This document shows positions 36,485 through 50,100 of a stretch of 64,000 bases of DNA, piece by piece. The stretch spans positions 280,947,221-281,011,220 of the forward strand of contig NC_133658.1 in the NCBI RefSeq assembly GCF_037893015.1. Reading direction: 5' to 3'. Under the pieces are notes generated by a model. The model made no database searches, was not told where the DNA came from, and saw only the letters and a program-made list of their open reading frames with translations. How positions within the stretch are numbered: position 1 is the stretch's first letter; each line of letters begins with the position of its first letter. The position numbers were made by a program, and so were the translations under genes. Source of the stretch: Macrotis lagotis (lineage: Eukaryota; Chordata; Mammalia; Peramelemorphia; Peramelidae).

Positions 36485-37603
36485 GTGGGAGAAATACCAG
36501 GGGGAATATTACTCTATCAAGGAAGTGGAAAAGAATGAAAATCCTTTTTTCCACAGATTTTCAAGTTAAAAATAAATGAATTAAGGATTTTTGAGTTAAA
36601 AAAATCCCAACAATTCAAAGGTAACTTTTAAGTCAAAGCAAGGAGGAAAAAAATAAGAACAAACAAGTAGGGAATAAATACATTGCAACACTTCACATAT
36701 ATGTTCAGGAGTGTCCTACATAGATCTTTTTTCCAAACAAACATGGGAACCAGAAAAATGCCTAAAGAGCTGGAAAAATAAATTTTGACATTTCTGACCT
36801 AAAGTTTTAAATCTAAAATCATGAAGACACAGGATCATTGAGATAAAAATGCTCTTCTACATACTGATTAACTGGGACTGTCATCAAGATCTTGACCATA
36901 AGACTTCTATATTCATTGGCTATGTGTAAGCCAACTACTGTCAGATAATAGGTGCCAATAATCAAGGCAAATATGTTAGAGCATTAAGGCAGATGTTATT
37001 TGGCCTCCTTCAAGAGAAAGTTAGTAATTAAAATGACTTCAGAAGATAACTACTTCCTGAAATTATAAAGAATACAGGATTTATTTTTTTTGTTTAAAAA
37101 GAAGGCAAAAAGGCAGAAAAGATATTAGCTTAATGCCTGTAACAGAGCTTGTTCTTCCCAGTAGTATATGCTATGGATAATGTGGGGAAATTATGTCCTA
37201 ATGATTTTTTTAAACTCATTAAATTTTTTAAAAAACAGTCTTTTTACCATCATAATATGTCCTCATATGCATAAAATCTATCACTGTAGATATTAAAAGT
37301 ATAGGTGTGGCAAAATGAACTATTAGAGAAAAAATACTGCATCTTTAATATAGTGAGAGGTGAATTGCTTAAAGTAATTTAATACTTTTTCTTTGGGTAC
37401 TGGAACAATAGTAACACAGAAAATAGGAAAAAGGAAAACTATTTATTAAAGAAATTTAACCTATGAATTAATCTACTTAAATTAGTCTGACGTTAACAGT
37501 TTGGATTGAAACATGCTCTCTCAAATAACATCTATATTTTAAAATCAAACTCTAACGGTCAATTCAAATAGCGTTTCCTTTAATAATCATAACTTAATAC
37601 TCT

Positions 37604-37702
37604 TTAGAGATGACTATATCATTTAATTCCTCACTGAAGTGGTCAGTTACTTTTTGTAAACATCAGGTCAGATGCTAAAAATACTGACTTGTAAACTACC
37701 CT
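37604..37702. repeat. Local duplication, copy B
   Basis: Partner of 36383-36484, about 1.2 kb apart, same orientation, and nearer the UBAC1 stop codon. It has a 3-base insertion (cat) in the 'gtaaac' region relative to copy A. Confidence 0.7.
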
Positions 37703-37794
37703 CACAGATTCTTTTTTTTTAAAGCAACAAGGTATAAAAACCAGAGCAGTCACTATTGTCTCAAAAAAACTCATGTAAGTTGTTTGCATGAGTA

Positions 37795-38056
37795 TTTTTT
37801 TGAGATATGGATTTTTTATTCAATCTAACTGAATGCAAACCCTTCTTCTACTACCATCAAATCCATAAGGCAACTACATGTCCAGCTGGCCATAAGCTAC
37901 ACTCTTTCTTGTTCGAAAAGTATAGCTAAAAGGGCCTCTAGCCAAATACCAAAAGCTATTTTTCTCCCCCTCCCCCCAAATCCTCGGCTCCTTCTTCTCT
38001 GAGGAACCTGAAGCTGTGGGCAGTGGGAGCAGCAGAGTGAAGGGGCATCCATCACC
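37795..38056 (-). other. UBAC1: UBAC1 3'UTR, proximal form
   Basis: The stretch directly after the stop contains no interspersed repeat. It carries a poly(A) hexamer (AATAAA on the minus strand, 37820-37815). Cleavage would be expected about 10-25 bases further, near 37795-37805. The following minus-strand sequence is T-rich and then GT-containing, as expected for a downstream element. The exact 3' end is inferred. Confidence 0.6.
37815..37820 (-). terminator. Canonical AATAAA poly(A) signal, proximal
   Basis: TTTATT on the plus strand reads AATAAA on the gene strand, about 240 bases after the UBAC1 stop and the first canonical hexamer there. Use is inferred. Confidence 0.6.
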
Positions 38057-38172
38057 CTAGGTGCGGTTCAGTGTCTGAAAAATCCTGGAGATCTGCAGCA
38101 TGACAGGTCCTGTCTCAGGGTCATTCATCCACTGGGTGCTATTTAATGGGTTTTCAAGCATATCTTCAAATG
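38057..38172 (-). CDS. UBAC1: UBAC1 last coding exon with stop
   Basis: 116 coding nt, phase 1 in. It encodes [20 protein letters not shown], then [18 protein letters not shown] and a TAG stop at 38057-38059. Acceptor is CCTTTCCACAG. It completes the STI1-like C-terminal domain. The 3'UTR continues below 38057. Confidence 0.96.
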
Positions 38173-41100
38173 CTGTGGAAAGGGGAAGAGCAATATTATT
38201 TCATGATATCTTCAGTAAGTATTAGTAAGCATGTAGTGCTTGCATTAAAAAAAAATTTCTAAATTTAAAGTGGACATCCTTAGACATGAAGAGCACATAA
38301 ACAGATCAATCAATGAACAGTAAATGTTTAACTGCATGCCAAGTACTGTGCTTTGAGCTGGGGATACAGTGATAAAAATGAAAGCCTTTACCTCCAATAA
38401 ATTAATATTTTGTCAGGGAAGAGGACATTTATAAATAGAGTATACATCAAATATAGGATGGGAATGGGAATCAGATCTGTTATTTCAGTGAGGAAATTTC
38501 CTTTATCAATGTTGTTGAGAATATTCTCTGCAACTTATAATCCTAAAGAGTTCCCCAGAGCATTGAGGAGTTGTCAGTCAATAAGCACTTATTAAGCAAC
38601 TACTATGGACAAGGCACTGTGCTAAGTGATGGGAAGATCAAAAAAGGCAAAAAGTCCTTGTTCTCAAAGAGTTCACAGTCTAATGGAGGATAAGTGAATT
38701 GTCTAGGCCCACAGAATACATCAGAGGTGGGACTTGAAACCAGGTCTTCCTTACTTCCTCCAACATTCCATGATGCCTCCTACAAATTTGAGGGGTTGGA
38801 GGGAGGAGAATTATGAGTAGGTGGTGGAATGAAGAAAGGCCTCATGACTCTGAGATAAGCTTTGAAAGAAACTAGAGGTTCTAATTTTCTAAGATGATAA
38901 GGGAGTACATTCCAGGCATGGGGGAGGGGGAGGAGAGACAGCCTGTGCAAAAACATGGAATGAGGAGAAAAAACATCACGTGCAGAATAGCAAGCAATAA
39001 GACTAGTTTGACTGGGACATAAGGTGTGGTATATCTGCAAAGGGTAGTTGGGAGTCAAGGACTTTAAATTATAAATAAGAAGAGTGACGTAGTCAGAACC
39101 TATGCTTTAGGAATATTTATGGCAATTGTGTAGCTGGTCAATTGGGGAAGAAAAGTGACAAGGAATGCAGACCCTCTAGGAGGTTAGTGTAATAGCATAG
39201 GTGAGAAGTGAAAAGAACTTGAACAAAGGAACTGGCTGTGTGGATAGGAAAAAGGGACAAATAAATGTGAGAGATTCTCAGGGTTAAAAGTGACAAAAGT
39301 GACAAATGAAGCAAGTGAAAATGAGGAGTCAAGGATTACTCTGAGGTTGTGACCCTAAAGACCAAAAGGATGGCAGTACTTTACAGAAATAGGGAAATTT
39401 AAGAATCTGGGTCAGGTGTGTCTGTGTGTCTGTGTGTGGGGGAGAATTAACAAGTTCTGATTTTGGCCCTGTTGAGGTTGAGATGTCTATAGGAATTCCT
39501 GTTTGTTATGTCTAATAGACAGTTTATCATAACAGAAATAACAGCTAATATGGAAGTATTGACCAGATGCTCTGGATCAAAATACATGAGAGGATCATAG
39601 CAAGAAAAATGTGCATTCTTACTTTTTCTAAAAGGTTACCCAGGGATAGAGCCCTGTCCCTGGAATCAGGAGGACCTGAGTTCAAATCCACCTCAGACAC
39701 TTGATACTTACTAGCTGTGTGACCTTGGGCAAGTCACTTAACCCCATTGCCCCACAAAAACCAAAAGTCAGTCCAATAAAAGTGTGTAGGCCTTTATTTA
39801 GCTGATTCAGAAAACAATGAATAATCTTAGGTCAAATGAAACTCAACCCCATAGTAAAGCAAACTTACATATAAGTTTGTTCTTGTATGGCTAAAGATTT
39901 ATGCCATATCAAATCTTATCTCCCTCAACATGAATAAAGTGAAAGCCTGACAGAATATGACTAGACCATAATGTAATTATTATTTCTACCAATGTCCTAA
40001 AGGAATTCCAACATACTTCTCTTTTTACAATCTCCATCGAGAATATCTTAGACATACCCAAGAAGGTATTAAATTTCTTCTCCAATTATTCCTACATTTG
40101 AAATCACAAATATATTGCCAAATTTTGCTTCCTTCAAGCTGAATCTAACCTGTAACTCAAAATTCCTTGATTTTTCATGTCAAAACTCAGTGACAATTAA
40201 CCAACTTATAAAGTTTCATAAGTATTCCTTATTAAAGTATTTGGCATTTTCTTCAGCAGTTTTTCTATTTCCTTGACTATTTATTCAAAAGGGAAACTGT
40301 ACTATTCACCTGATCAAGAATTTAGAACTAAATATAATATCAAATCAAATTTCTATAATTTAAAAAACATGCAAGTACTAGAAAACTCTTTTGACCAATA
40401 AAATATTTCACAATAAGTTTTCATCAACAAGAGTTTTTGTGTCCTTCACATCGTAGTTTTGGAAAGTCAGTTAAAATTCAGTTTGACAAATTGTGATACA
40501 TGAATGTAATATAAGTATTACTGTGCTGTGAAATGCAATAAATATAGTAAATACAGATAATCAGGAGAAGATATAAACTGATGCAAAGTGAAGTAAGCAG
40601 AAGCAAGAAAATTACACACAATGACTATAGCAATGTAGAAGTAAAGAACAATAATCAGTTGATACTGAATATTATAGAATTGTGATGACTAAATTAGGCT
40701 CCAAAGATATGAAAAAGTACTCTTCCTCCTGCATTTCTTTGTAAGGGAAGAACTGTGGGTGTAGTTTATTACATATCATGTCACACTTTTCCAATGTGTT
40801 CATTAGTTTTGTAAAATTTTTTTCTTCTCTGCTATAAGGGATGGTTCTTTGGGAAGGGAAGAAAGGAATAACACTTTGGGAAATATAGGTTAATATAGAA
40901 ACAACAAAATTTTATTTTGAAAACTTCAGTTGAAAGTATTTATGGAATGATATCAAAATAAATTATTCTACCAAAATTCAGTTATTGGTACATGTAGACT
41001 CACCTAGTCCCCACATGCACACTTTATTCTGATGCAGGCTAAATATAGTTGGGTTTTCTCTAGGAGAGGGAACTTTCTTTTTGACTGAGAAAACACAGCT

Positions 41101-44100
41101 GCACTACAAGGCAAAGCTCCAAGCAGGTCAAAGTCATGTGTTCAAAGTTACTATTTTAGCCCTGACAGAGCTAACATAAAAGTCTATGCTAAAAGCTGCA
41201 AATGCCATTTAACTGTGTATATGTTCCTATAGAAATGTATTAAGTATGTGTTTACTTTTGTACTATGACTTTTTTTCCAGATTATGAAATAAACCACACA
41301 TAGGGCCTAATCTTTTAATTCAAGTCAACAACCCCTGTGGCTAAGATTATTAATAATATATGCTACACTCCCACATATATGGGTAATCAACTCATACACA
41401 AGAGATTTTAAGTGTTAGAAAGATTCAGGTCAATTTTGTTGTTGTTGTTGTTTTGTCCTGTAGAATATGTAATTTTCTAGCAGATTTAAATTTCTAAATC
41501 CTCATATAATAATATTCTGGATTACAAGATCTTGGTCTATCTAAGAAATTACAACTCACATTTCTATAGTACTTTAGATGTTATGAAATTTTTTTTTATC
41601 TTAAAAGGTAATATACATATCAATAAACCTATTTTTATAAATGAGAAAACCGAGACTTAGAAAGGTTAAATAATTTGCCACAGTAATTTTTTTTTTGGCT
41701 AGGCAATGGGGTTAAGTGACTTGCCCAAGGACATACAGCTAGGTAATTATTAAATGTCTGAGGCTGCATTTGAACTCAGGTCCTCTAGTACTCTATCCAC
41801 TTCACCACTTAGCTGCCCCATCCACAGTAATGTTAGAGCTGAAGGATGTCAGATGGGAGAGGCTAATACCTAATGGGAGCTGCAAGCATAAATCTATTCC
41901 TCAATTTTTTTTTAAAAAAAGTGATCTTTTTGAATAGCCAAGATTCTATTTGTGTGCAAAATGCTGTAATACTCACCTAATAATGTTTTAGGATTAGTTA
42001 GTCCTAACTGCACAACTGGATTGTCAAGGATGGCTTGAAAAAGAGGACTCTCTGGATCAATTCCCTTATCTAAATCTTCTGGTGAGGGTTTTCTGTCTCC
42101 CAGCAGCCATTCACACTGAAAAATTCCGGAGTAGTTGTCATTAGAATTAGTTCCCGAACAGGTTTAATTTTTTTTTAATAATGTGTCAACCATATATATA
42201 GACAATCTATGTTCCCAATAAAGAAATATTTTCTTAATTCTTAAAAAATGTTCAAGGTTTACTAATTTAAAGTAAAAAAATTAATAAAAATTAAATCTGG
42301 TCTAGACTGAAAGTGATTATACAATGAGGATTAGGCTCTGGAAGAAAGCAAATTCTAAATCTGATTCCTATAGCTGCTTCTGCTTATTATCATTCAGCCT
42401 AACTACCTTGGTTTCTTCACTTATAAAATAATGGTAACAGCATGATCTTCCCTAGGTTTCACCTCTCCTAAACCTATTCTTTGTCCTCATCATAACTTCC
42501 AGTGCCTTCACCTCCCAGTAACCTCTCAGGTCATTGCTACTGCTTTGGACTTACTTTTCTCCCATCACAATATTAACCCCATAGTTTATTAACTTAAAAC
42601 TATACTGTCCTTTAGTCTTGAGTCTTGTGCTCACTCTGTCCTATTATAGCTCATGAGTTGCCAAGCTCCAGTCCTAGGACATTCTCATTATCCACCTGCT
42701 TCTTCTGTTCTATTCAAGTGTTGAATGGGGCTTGAGATAGGAAATCATATCACTGTGTTCACTAAAAATTTATGTCCTCTAATTCTAACCAGGCACTAAA
42801 TGCTCAAGGTAAGCCTTTACTTTTTCCCTGATTCTCTATAACATTCAAACAGTAAGCTGATACATACTTTAGGGAGAAAATAGAGGCCATTTGCTATTGA
42901 TTCCCTCTTCTTTGCATCTCAAAAATTCTTGACATTACCACCCCATTCTTTCCTCCTTTATTTAATCTGATAAAGAGGCCAACTTTTCTATATTTATCTT
43001 CAGTCCAATCTCCTCCCAATTTCTCCAGCTTCCTCCTATTTACTCAACTTCATCTCTCCATTCTTCTCCTTTCTCCATTCTTGTATGCTAATATCCTTAA
43101 AAAAACTTTACTTGATTCTATTTCTTCCCTGGAAGAGAAGGCTCAGCTTTGCAGGAAAGTAGATTCTTGGCTGCATTCCAAGCTCCCATGCTCTTCAAAA
43201 TATCTCGTTCCAGGCCCTTCAATCCCTTAAAGTTGATGCAGCCAGGTCCTGCGTGATCCTTACTGTGGCTCCTTGATATTTAAATTGTTTCTTTCTGGCT
43301 GCTTGCAGGATTTTCTTTTTTATCTGATAGTTCTTGAGTTTGGCCACAACATTCCTTGGTGTTTTCATTTTAGGATCTTTTTCTGGTGGAGATCGATGTA
43401 CTCTTTTAATAACCACTTTGCCCTCCGATTCCATGATATCAGGGTAGTTTTCCATCACTAGATCCTGTAATATTAAGTCCAAGCTTTTTTTCTCTTCAAT
43501 GTTTTCAGGAAGTCCTATAATTTTCAGGTTGCCCCTCCTCGACCTATTCTCAAGGTCAGTGGTTTTGTTAATGAGGTATTTTACATTTGCTTCTATTTTT
43601 TCTATTTTTTGATTTTGTTTAACTGACTCTTGCTGTCTCATGGAGTCATTAGTTTCTGTAGACTCCATTCTTTTTTGGGGGGGAGGAGTTTTCTTCATTA
43701 ACCTTTTGCAACTCCTTTTCCAATCGGTCAATTCTACTTTTGAAAGAGCTTTCCATTTGACCAATTGAGGTTTTGAGAGAATTAATTTCTTTTTGCATTT
43801 GCTCATTTGAGGATCTGAGAGAGTTATTCTCCTTTTGTGTTTGTCCAATTGTACTTTCTAAGGTTTTGTTTTCTTGTTGCAAGGTATTAATTGTCTCTCC
43901 CAAATTTTTAAGCTCCTTCCTTATTTCTTCAAGGAAGTCTTTCTGTGTTGGAGACCAGATTGTATTCTCCTCAAAGGTTCCAGATCTCTCTGAGTTGGGG
44001 TCCTTCCCTTTCAGGAATTTTTCTATGGATCCACCTTTCCACTGACCCTTCTTCATTATGCTAAGACCTTGAGTTGGGTGGGGCTAGTTCACCTGGGCTT

Positions 44101-47100
44101 GGGATCGCTAAAGGCTTTACTGAGTGCAGTTTCTCTGGCTGGCCAGTAGGAGGTGCTGGTTGCTTTTTCTGGAGTGTCTGTGGCCTTGGTTGGGAGGCCT
44201 TCTCCCTTTGCTTGAGGGAGGGAATTGGAGCTATTGAATTCTTTTGCCTTCAATCAATGGTGGGCTTTACCCTGGCCTGAGGTCATTCCTCAGCTGGGCT
44301 GGTTCTTTTGCTCACACACCTGGGCCTGAGGCAGAAGTAGTTTGCAATTGTTTGTTTTGGAGGAGGCCTCAGTGCAATGGAGGTGTGGACTCAGAGTTTC
44401 TCAGACAAGAGTAGCCCAGCAATGGTGTCTGCAGCTCTCCTGCACCAGACCTCTCCGCACAGCCCCGTCCCCAAGCTCCAGGGGGACAGCACCAACACCA
44501 GCGCCTCTGCTTCCCTGTGGACTTCATCCAGCCCCACCGCTGATCCAGCAGTCCCGGCTCTCGGGCCCTCAGACTCCCAGTTCTAATTCAGCTGTTAATC
44601 TGGCTGATCCGGGGCTGATCCTCCCTCTGAGCCCAGACTCACCCAATGGTGCTCAGCCAAGGCTGCTGCGGGAGACAAATCCTGAGGTAGATATTCTTTC
44701 TCCTGGCTTTTCTTTCTGGGTTTTGTGGTTCGGATTTCTTTTAAGAGGTTTGTTTCATGTGATAGATGGGGAAGAGATCAGGAGACTTTAGAACTGTGCC
44801 TGTCTTCTCTCTGCCATCTTGGCTGGAAGCTGATTCTATTTCTTAAAGCTGTCATCTGATAACTCTCTTCCCTTTCTTAACTAAATTCCTAGAAAAAGCT
44901 GATTCCATTTCTTCTCCTCTTACTTCACTTCTAAAGTTTTTGCAATGTCTTCCAATCTCACCACTCAACTAAACTGTTTTCTTGACAGTAACCACTGATC
45001 TTGTAATTGTCAAGTTCAATAGCCTTTTTCAGTCCTTCTCCTTGACCTCTCTGAAGAATCTGACATTATTAACCACCCCTGGCTCTGGGTTTTTAATAAC
45101 ACCAGAGTCTCCCTTCAGGAGGAAAGAAGAAACACAATTCTATCATGTTTCCTGCCTGAATCTTCAGGGGTTAAGGAAGTGAAATAACACCACTCCTTTA
45201 GCTCCCAGTACCTATTCATTTACCTGAGATGCCAAAGATTATAAAAGGATGCTACTCTGGGACCAAGCTTTTAGACACAATGAAATTCTACTTGAATACA
45301 TTCCTCAATGATTAGATCCCCTCCTAAAGAGTCAAAACCTCAGATCTCTCATTCTTATTCAATTCAACTCCTCCAAAGTCTGACTCAAAAGGTACCCACC
45401 CCTTCCAAAGCCTGCTCCAAGGGTAACAAACTTGCCAACATTTCAAATCACTTCCATTCCAACTCTTTTATCTTCAGGTTCTCACTGAAACTTTCCTGAT
45501 GATACAACTTCCCTGGCTTCCAGTTTCACCCATTCCCTCCCTCCCTTAGAATCACTGATTGAAGTAGAAAAGTTAAAATATTCCTTGTTCTCCGTTGCCA
45601 CTTTAGGTTCTTCCTCTATCATCAACACTCAGAAGCCTCTCCTCTTTAGAGGTTCACTCAATTCATATTGACCAACCAATCAAAAATCTGATAACTATTG
45701 TCTACTGACCTCTAGCACCTTCCCTTTTCTTCCTCAATAAGTTCAAGGATTAGGTCATTATCTCTCTTCTTTCCAGTTCCTGATCTTATACTAGGAGACT
45801 GTAACACACATAATACTGCTAACTTTACAGCTCCTAAACTTACTTATTTTTTTTTAATTTTTTTTAGGGTTTTTTTTTTTTTTGCAAGGCAAATGGGATT
45901 AAGTGGCTTGCCCGAGGCCACACAGCTAGGTAATTATTAAGTGTCTGAGGCCAGATTTGAACTCAGGTACTCCTGACTCCACGGCTGGTGCTCTATCCAC
46001 TGTGCCACCTAGCTGCCCCTAAATTTACTTATTTCACATTACCTGTTCCTCCACTCCACCTCAGTCAATACAAAGATGGTCATACCCTTGATCTTGCCAT
46101 CACCTTCAATTAAGTTACTTTCATGTTTGTGAAATCTGAAAACCCCTTACCTTATCATAATTGATTGTCATTCAACCCTTTCTTTCTCCTTATAACTCTA
46201 AACACTGTTTTTGTCTTCACCATGACCTCCTATCCCTTGATCCCTCAGTTCTCTCTCAGACCTTCACCCTAGCACACTCCCCTCCCTTCTCTCACTCCAT
46301 CCAGTGAAATATTCAATTCTAATCTATCCACTTCTCAAGTCCCTTTACACTTTATTGCACCTGTGATTTTTACCCTGTTGAAGCCTTAGCCTTGGATGCA
46401 ATTCAATGACTTTATCTTATATATGTACTGCTGAACAGTTAGAAAAAAAAATCACAAAATTGTGCTGATTGAGTTTATTACAAATTTATGTTATTTAATT
46501 TCAACTGGGCCCTCACTGTGATGAGGCAATTCTTTTACACCTCTCTAAATTATCAATTAACTCACTCAACAGAGGAATTTTTCAAAATCTTTTCAAGTGG
46601 CTATGACAAAAGCTCTTTCTTATCTCCTTTTCCTCATCTTGCATCACTCAGATGTCTTCCACCTGTATCTCTTCCTTACCTGTCTCGCATAAAAAAGATG
46701 GTTTTTTCTCTTTGTCAATGTAATACCTTCTATACGCATAAATGATTCCATTCTATCCTAATTCAGAAAACTATCACTTGCAACATGACCACCCATTCAC
46801 TTATCTCTCGTCTACTGCTTGCTTCCCTATTGTCTACAAATATGCCCATGTCTATTCAACCCCCCCAAATTCTCACATTCATCCTCAATAGCTACCATCC
46901 CATACCTCTTCTCCCTTTTGCTGAACTCCTTATAAAATCTGTCTATAATCAATGCTTCCACTTTCTTAACTCTCTGTAGCCTGACTTCTAAACACATCAT
47001 TCGACTGAAACTGCTCTCTCTAAGGTTACTAAAGATCTCTCTTAATTGTCACAATTGACAAATCTAATTTTTTTCCCAGTCTTCATCCTTTTTAACCTAT

Positions 47101-50100
47101 CATAAAGTGCTAGGCATTAACACCATGGGTAAAAATTAATCCTAGGCATGAGGGATGACAGGTATCAAAGCAGGAAAAGACAGATTAGAATGAAAAACAA
47201 AAGTAGTACAGTTTAGCTAGAATAAAGAGCAGATGTAGGGGAGTGCTATTAACCAAGGGGAAAAGAAATTAACTACACTCTTCAAATTAGGCTTAGAAGC
47301 ATGAGAATAAACAAAGAAGAAGAATGAAGTGAACAAAATCTCCATTTCCATTGGAAATATTTAAACTATATAAGTACTCACTGCTGCATTTTGCTGGTTG
47401 TTGTTTACTTTCAATGCATCTACCACTTCCTTTTCATCAAATCCCATTTCCATCAGAGCAATGACAGCCTAAATGAGAATTCCACAGTTCATTAAATACC
47501 ATGTTTACTGAGAACAAGTCAGCAAATTCAATGAACAAGTTATCTCACATAGAACTAAACCACTTTTCTTTAACAGTATTTCAGCAGAAGGTTCTTCTTT
47601 TACTATTATTTTCCCCTTGTAACCTTATTCCAATATGGATTTTGTATAACTAATCTGGTAATTACTAAAGCAAACAATGGTATAATATAATGATCTTACT
47701 AAATAAAGACAGGAAAGGTCAGTATGGGATCTTCAATGTTAGAACTGGAAAGGATTTCAGACATCATCTAATTCAACTCACTCATTGCAGTTGGATAGGC
47801 AGTCAACAAGCATTTATTATGCACTTCTGTGCTTATAATTGTATTAAGTGGAAATAGCAAGAAAGACAGAGACATAAAGAAAATGGCTGTGGCCCTGAGA
47901 GGGTAATTAACTTGTCCAAGGGGGAAAAAAAAAAAGAGAAAGAAAGAGCCAGGGCTAGAACTCAGGTTTCCTGAGTTAGAGTCCACAGTCACTGCCACTG
48001 CATGCTGTCTCCTTCACTCAGTAATCCCCAAAAATAGATTAGAAAAGTCCCTTCCCTAGCAAAATTAAAGAACAATGGAGAAACTTTATAGCAACTATAA
48101 GTATTCTCATATTATTTTTCCAGAACTATTTTTCTATAAATCACAAAGAATCTCCATTTTAGAATGATCTTAGCTAAATTAAAGGATAGGAACAATTTTA
48201 AACTAAGATTTAGAGCTGGGAGAACTGTCAAAGAATGTTAGACTTGAAAGGGACATTAAGAGAACATCTAATCCAAACCCTCCATTTAAAAATGAGGAAT
48301 ATAAGGCACATGGTCTGAAACATGGGAAGCACCTAATAAATACTTTATCCATGATGAAGATAAAGTGACTTGTCCCAAATCAGAATTAATGGAGAGTTGG
48401 AACTGGAGGAGTCAAGGATTTCAAACTCCCAGACCAGCACATTTTTGAAGACATCTACACTAATTCTAGACTAGTCCATTTTCTACTAACCTAACTGCAC
48501 TCTTTTGTAGTACATGGCTAATATTTGTTATAACTGTGATAGGGGACAGAAAGATTTTTCAGCTATCTTAAATTTTTAAAATTAAATACTTAATGTATCT
48601 ACTAGAATCAGAGAGGAAAAATCTTTTTAGGCAGCTTTAGGTTATGTAGTATTAAGTGACTAATAATAGTAAGCAATTTAAAAATAGTAATAATGATTAG
48701 GATGATGATGATGATGATTATGTGCCAGACACACTGCTAAGCACTTAACAATTATTATGTCTTCTGATCCTCACAATAACCCTGAGAGATGGGTGCTACT
48801 ATTAGCTCCATTTGACAGATGAGGAAACTGAGGCAAACATGTTAAATGACTTATCCAGGGTCATACAGTGAGTAGCTGACTGAGGTCAAATTTGAATTCA
48901 GGTCTCCAAACCCAGTTCTCTATCAACTGTGCATCTAGCTGCTCCAGAATAAAACAGCTAAGTTAGAGAAGTCAAAGTGATGCACAGGGGTAAAACAAGG
49001 CTAACTCAATAATATATAATTAAGGGTAAAGTCAAGTATCAAAGATTAGAGCCTCTGCAACTGCCACAAGCAATTTTTAATAATTTCCTTTCTCCTCTAC
49101 TAACAAATCAATTATTCTACTTGATTAGATAACACAAGGCACTGAGGCATAAAATGATAATAGCAGCTTAGTTCTATAGTTCTGAATATTAAGAGGAAAA
49201 CATAAACTCATACTGTGGCACCTTTGCTTCAATATATCACATATGGCTAAATGACATCTTTATTAATGCAAAAGAATTATATGTCAATACATTATTTTAT
49301 TCCTTCGAAAGTCAGGTTCCTAAAAAGAAATCATAAGGATTTAAATAAATCTATTTCTATTTTAAGACCATAGAATCTTTTCATAGGACTTATTCTTTTT
49401 TTCCAAAAGCACAAACTAACCTAGGTTAATTACGAAATTAACCATTCTTCCATGAGCACATAAGTAACTAATATCCTGAAGAGCAAGATAAAATAAAATT
49501 TTCAATTAGAGGCTGATATCAAATATAACATACTCGTGGATCTGGTCGAAATTCTCTTTTCCTACGGATCTTCTTGAAGATCTCTGTTAGCTCATCCTTG
49601 ACTTCCTCCCCTTCTGTATTAGGTCCACCTGTAGCTTGAGAGGAGGCAGAAGCACCTGCAGCTTCTAATGAAGTGTGACCTGGAAGAGGTGTGTCCACAG
49701 TTGGATCTTCTGAATGTTCTATCAACCACTCCATGGCTTGTGTTACTGACATGCTATAAAATAACAAAAGTTTCTCTAAAATATCAATGAGTTAACTGCT
49801 GATGTCTCAGTGAATTTATTAATTTTCTTTCAAATCTCTGTAAATGACTTTTTATTTTAACAATTCTAATAATGTTAATTGGAACTACCCTTAAACTTAT
49901 AATTTTTATTAAAGTATTTCAAAAAAAATTTAGAGATGCAATATCACAAATCCCAGTTCTCTAGGTTACTTGCTGAAGCATCTGTCTAGCTACCACAATG
50001 CACAAATCTCTTTTAATGATAAGATTATGGAAGAAATTTAAAAGGAACTTTTGAAGCAACACTGCTTTTTAACAGAGGAAGAAATAGTCCATAGAGTATT

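Larger units (their letters stand above)
32939..37794. other. Repeat-poor AT-rich block downstream of UBAC1
   Basis: I see no SINE, L1, L2 or MIR here. The only repeats are a (CA)n tract at 35901-35943 and a diverged ~95-base duplication (36383-36484 and 37604-37702). Open frames are short and show no family I recognise. This may be long 3'UTR or simple intergenic DNA. Confidence 0.4.
42385..45190 (+). mobile_element. L2-clade LINE (with short antisense MIR at its start), split by ORF1 element
   Basis: 42385-42460 is a MIR scrap. From about 42470 the C/T-rich sequence follows L2/CR1-clade ORF2. After the insertion it reaches 'acagtaaccactgatcttgt' and 'ctccttgacctctctgaag', a decayed reverse-transcriptase landmark (LLDLSAAFD in the clade). 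Sense to the plus strand, antisense to UBAC1. Confidence 0.6.

Noticed and set aside
44342..44791. 149-codon frame on the plus strand
   Set aside because: It lies antisense to the 5'UTR of the ORF1-only LINE at 43127-44830 and has no family motif.
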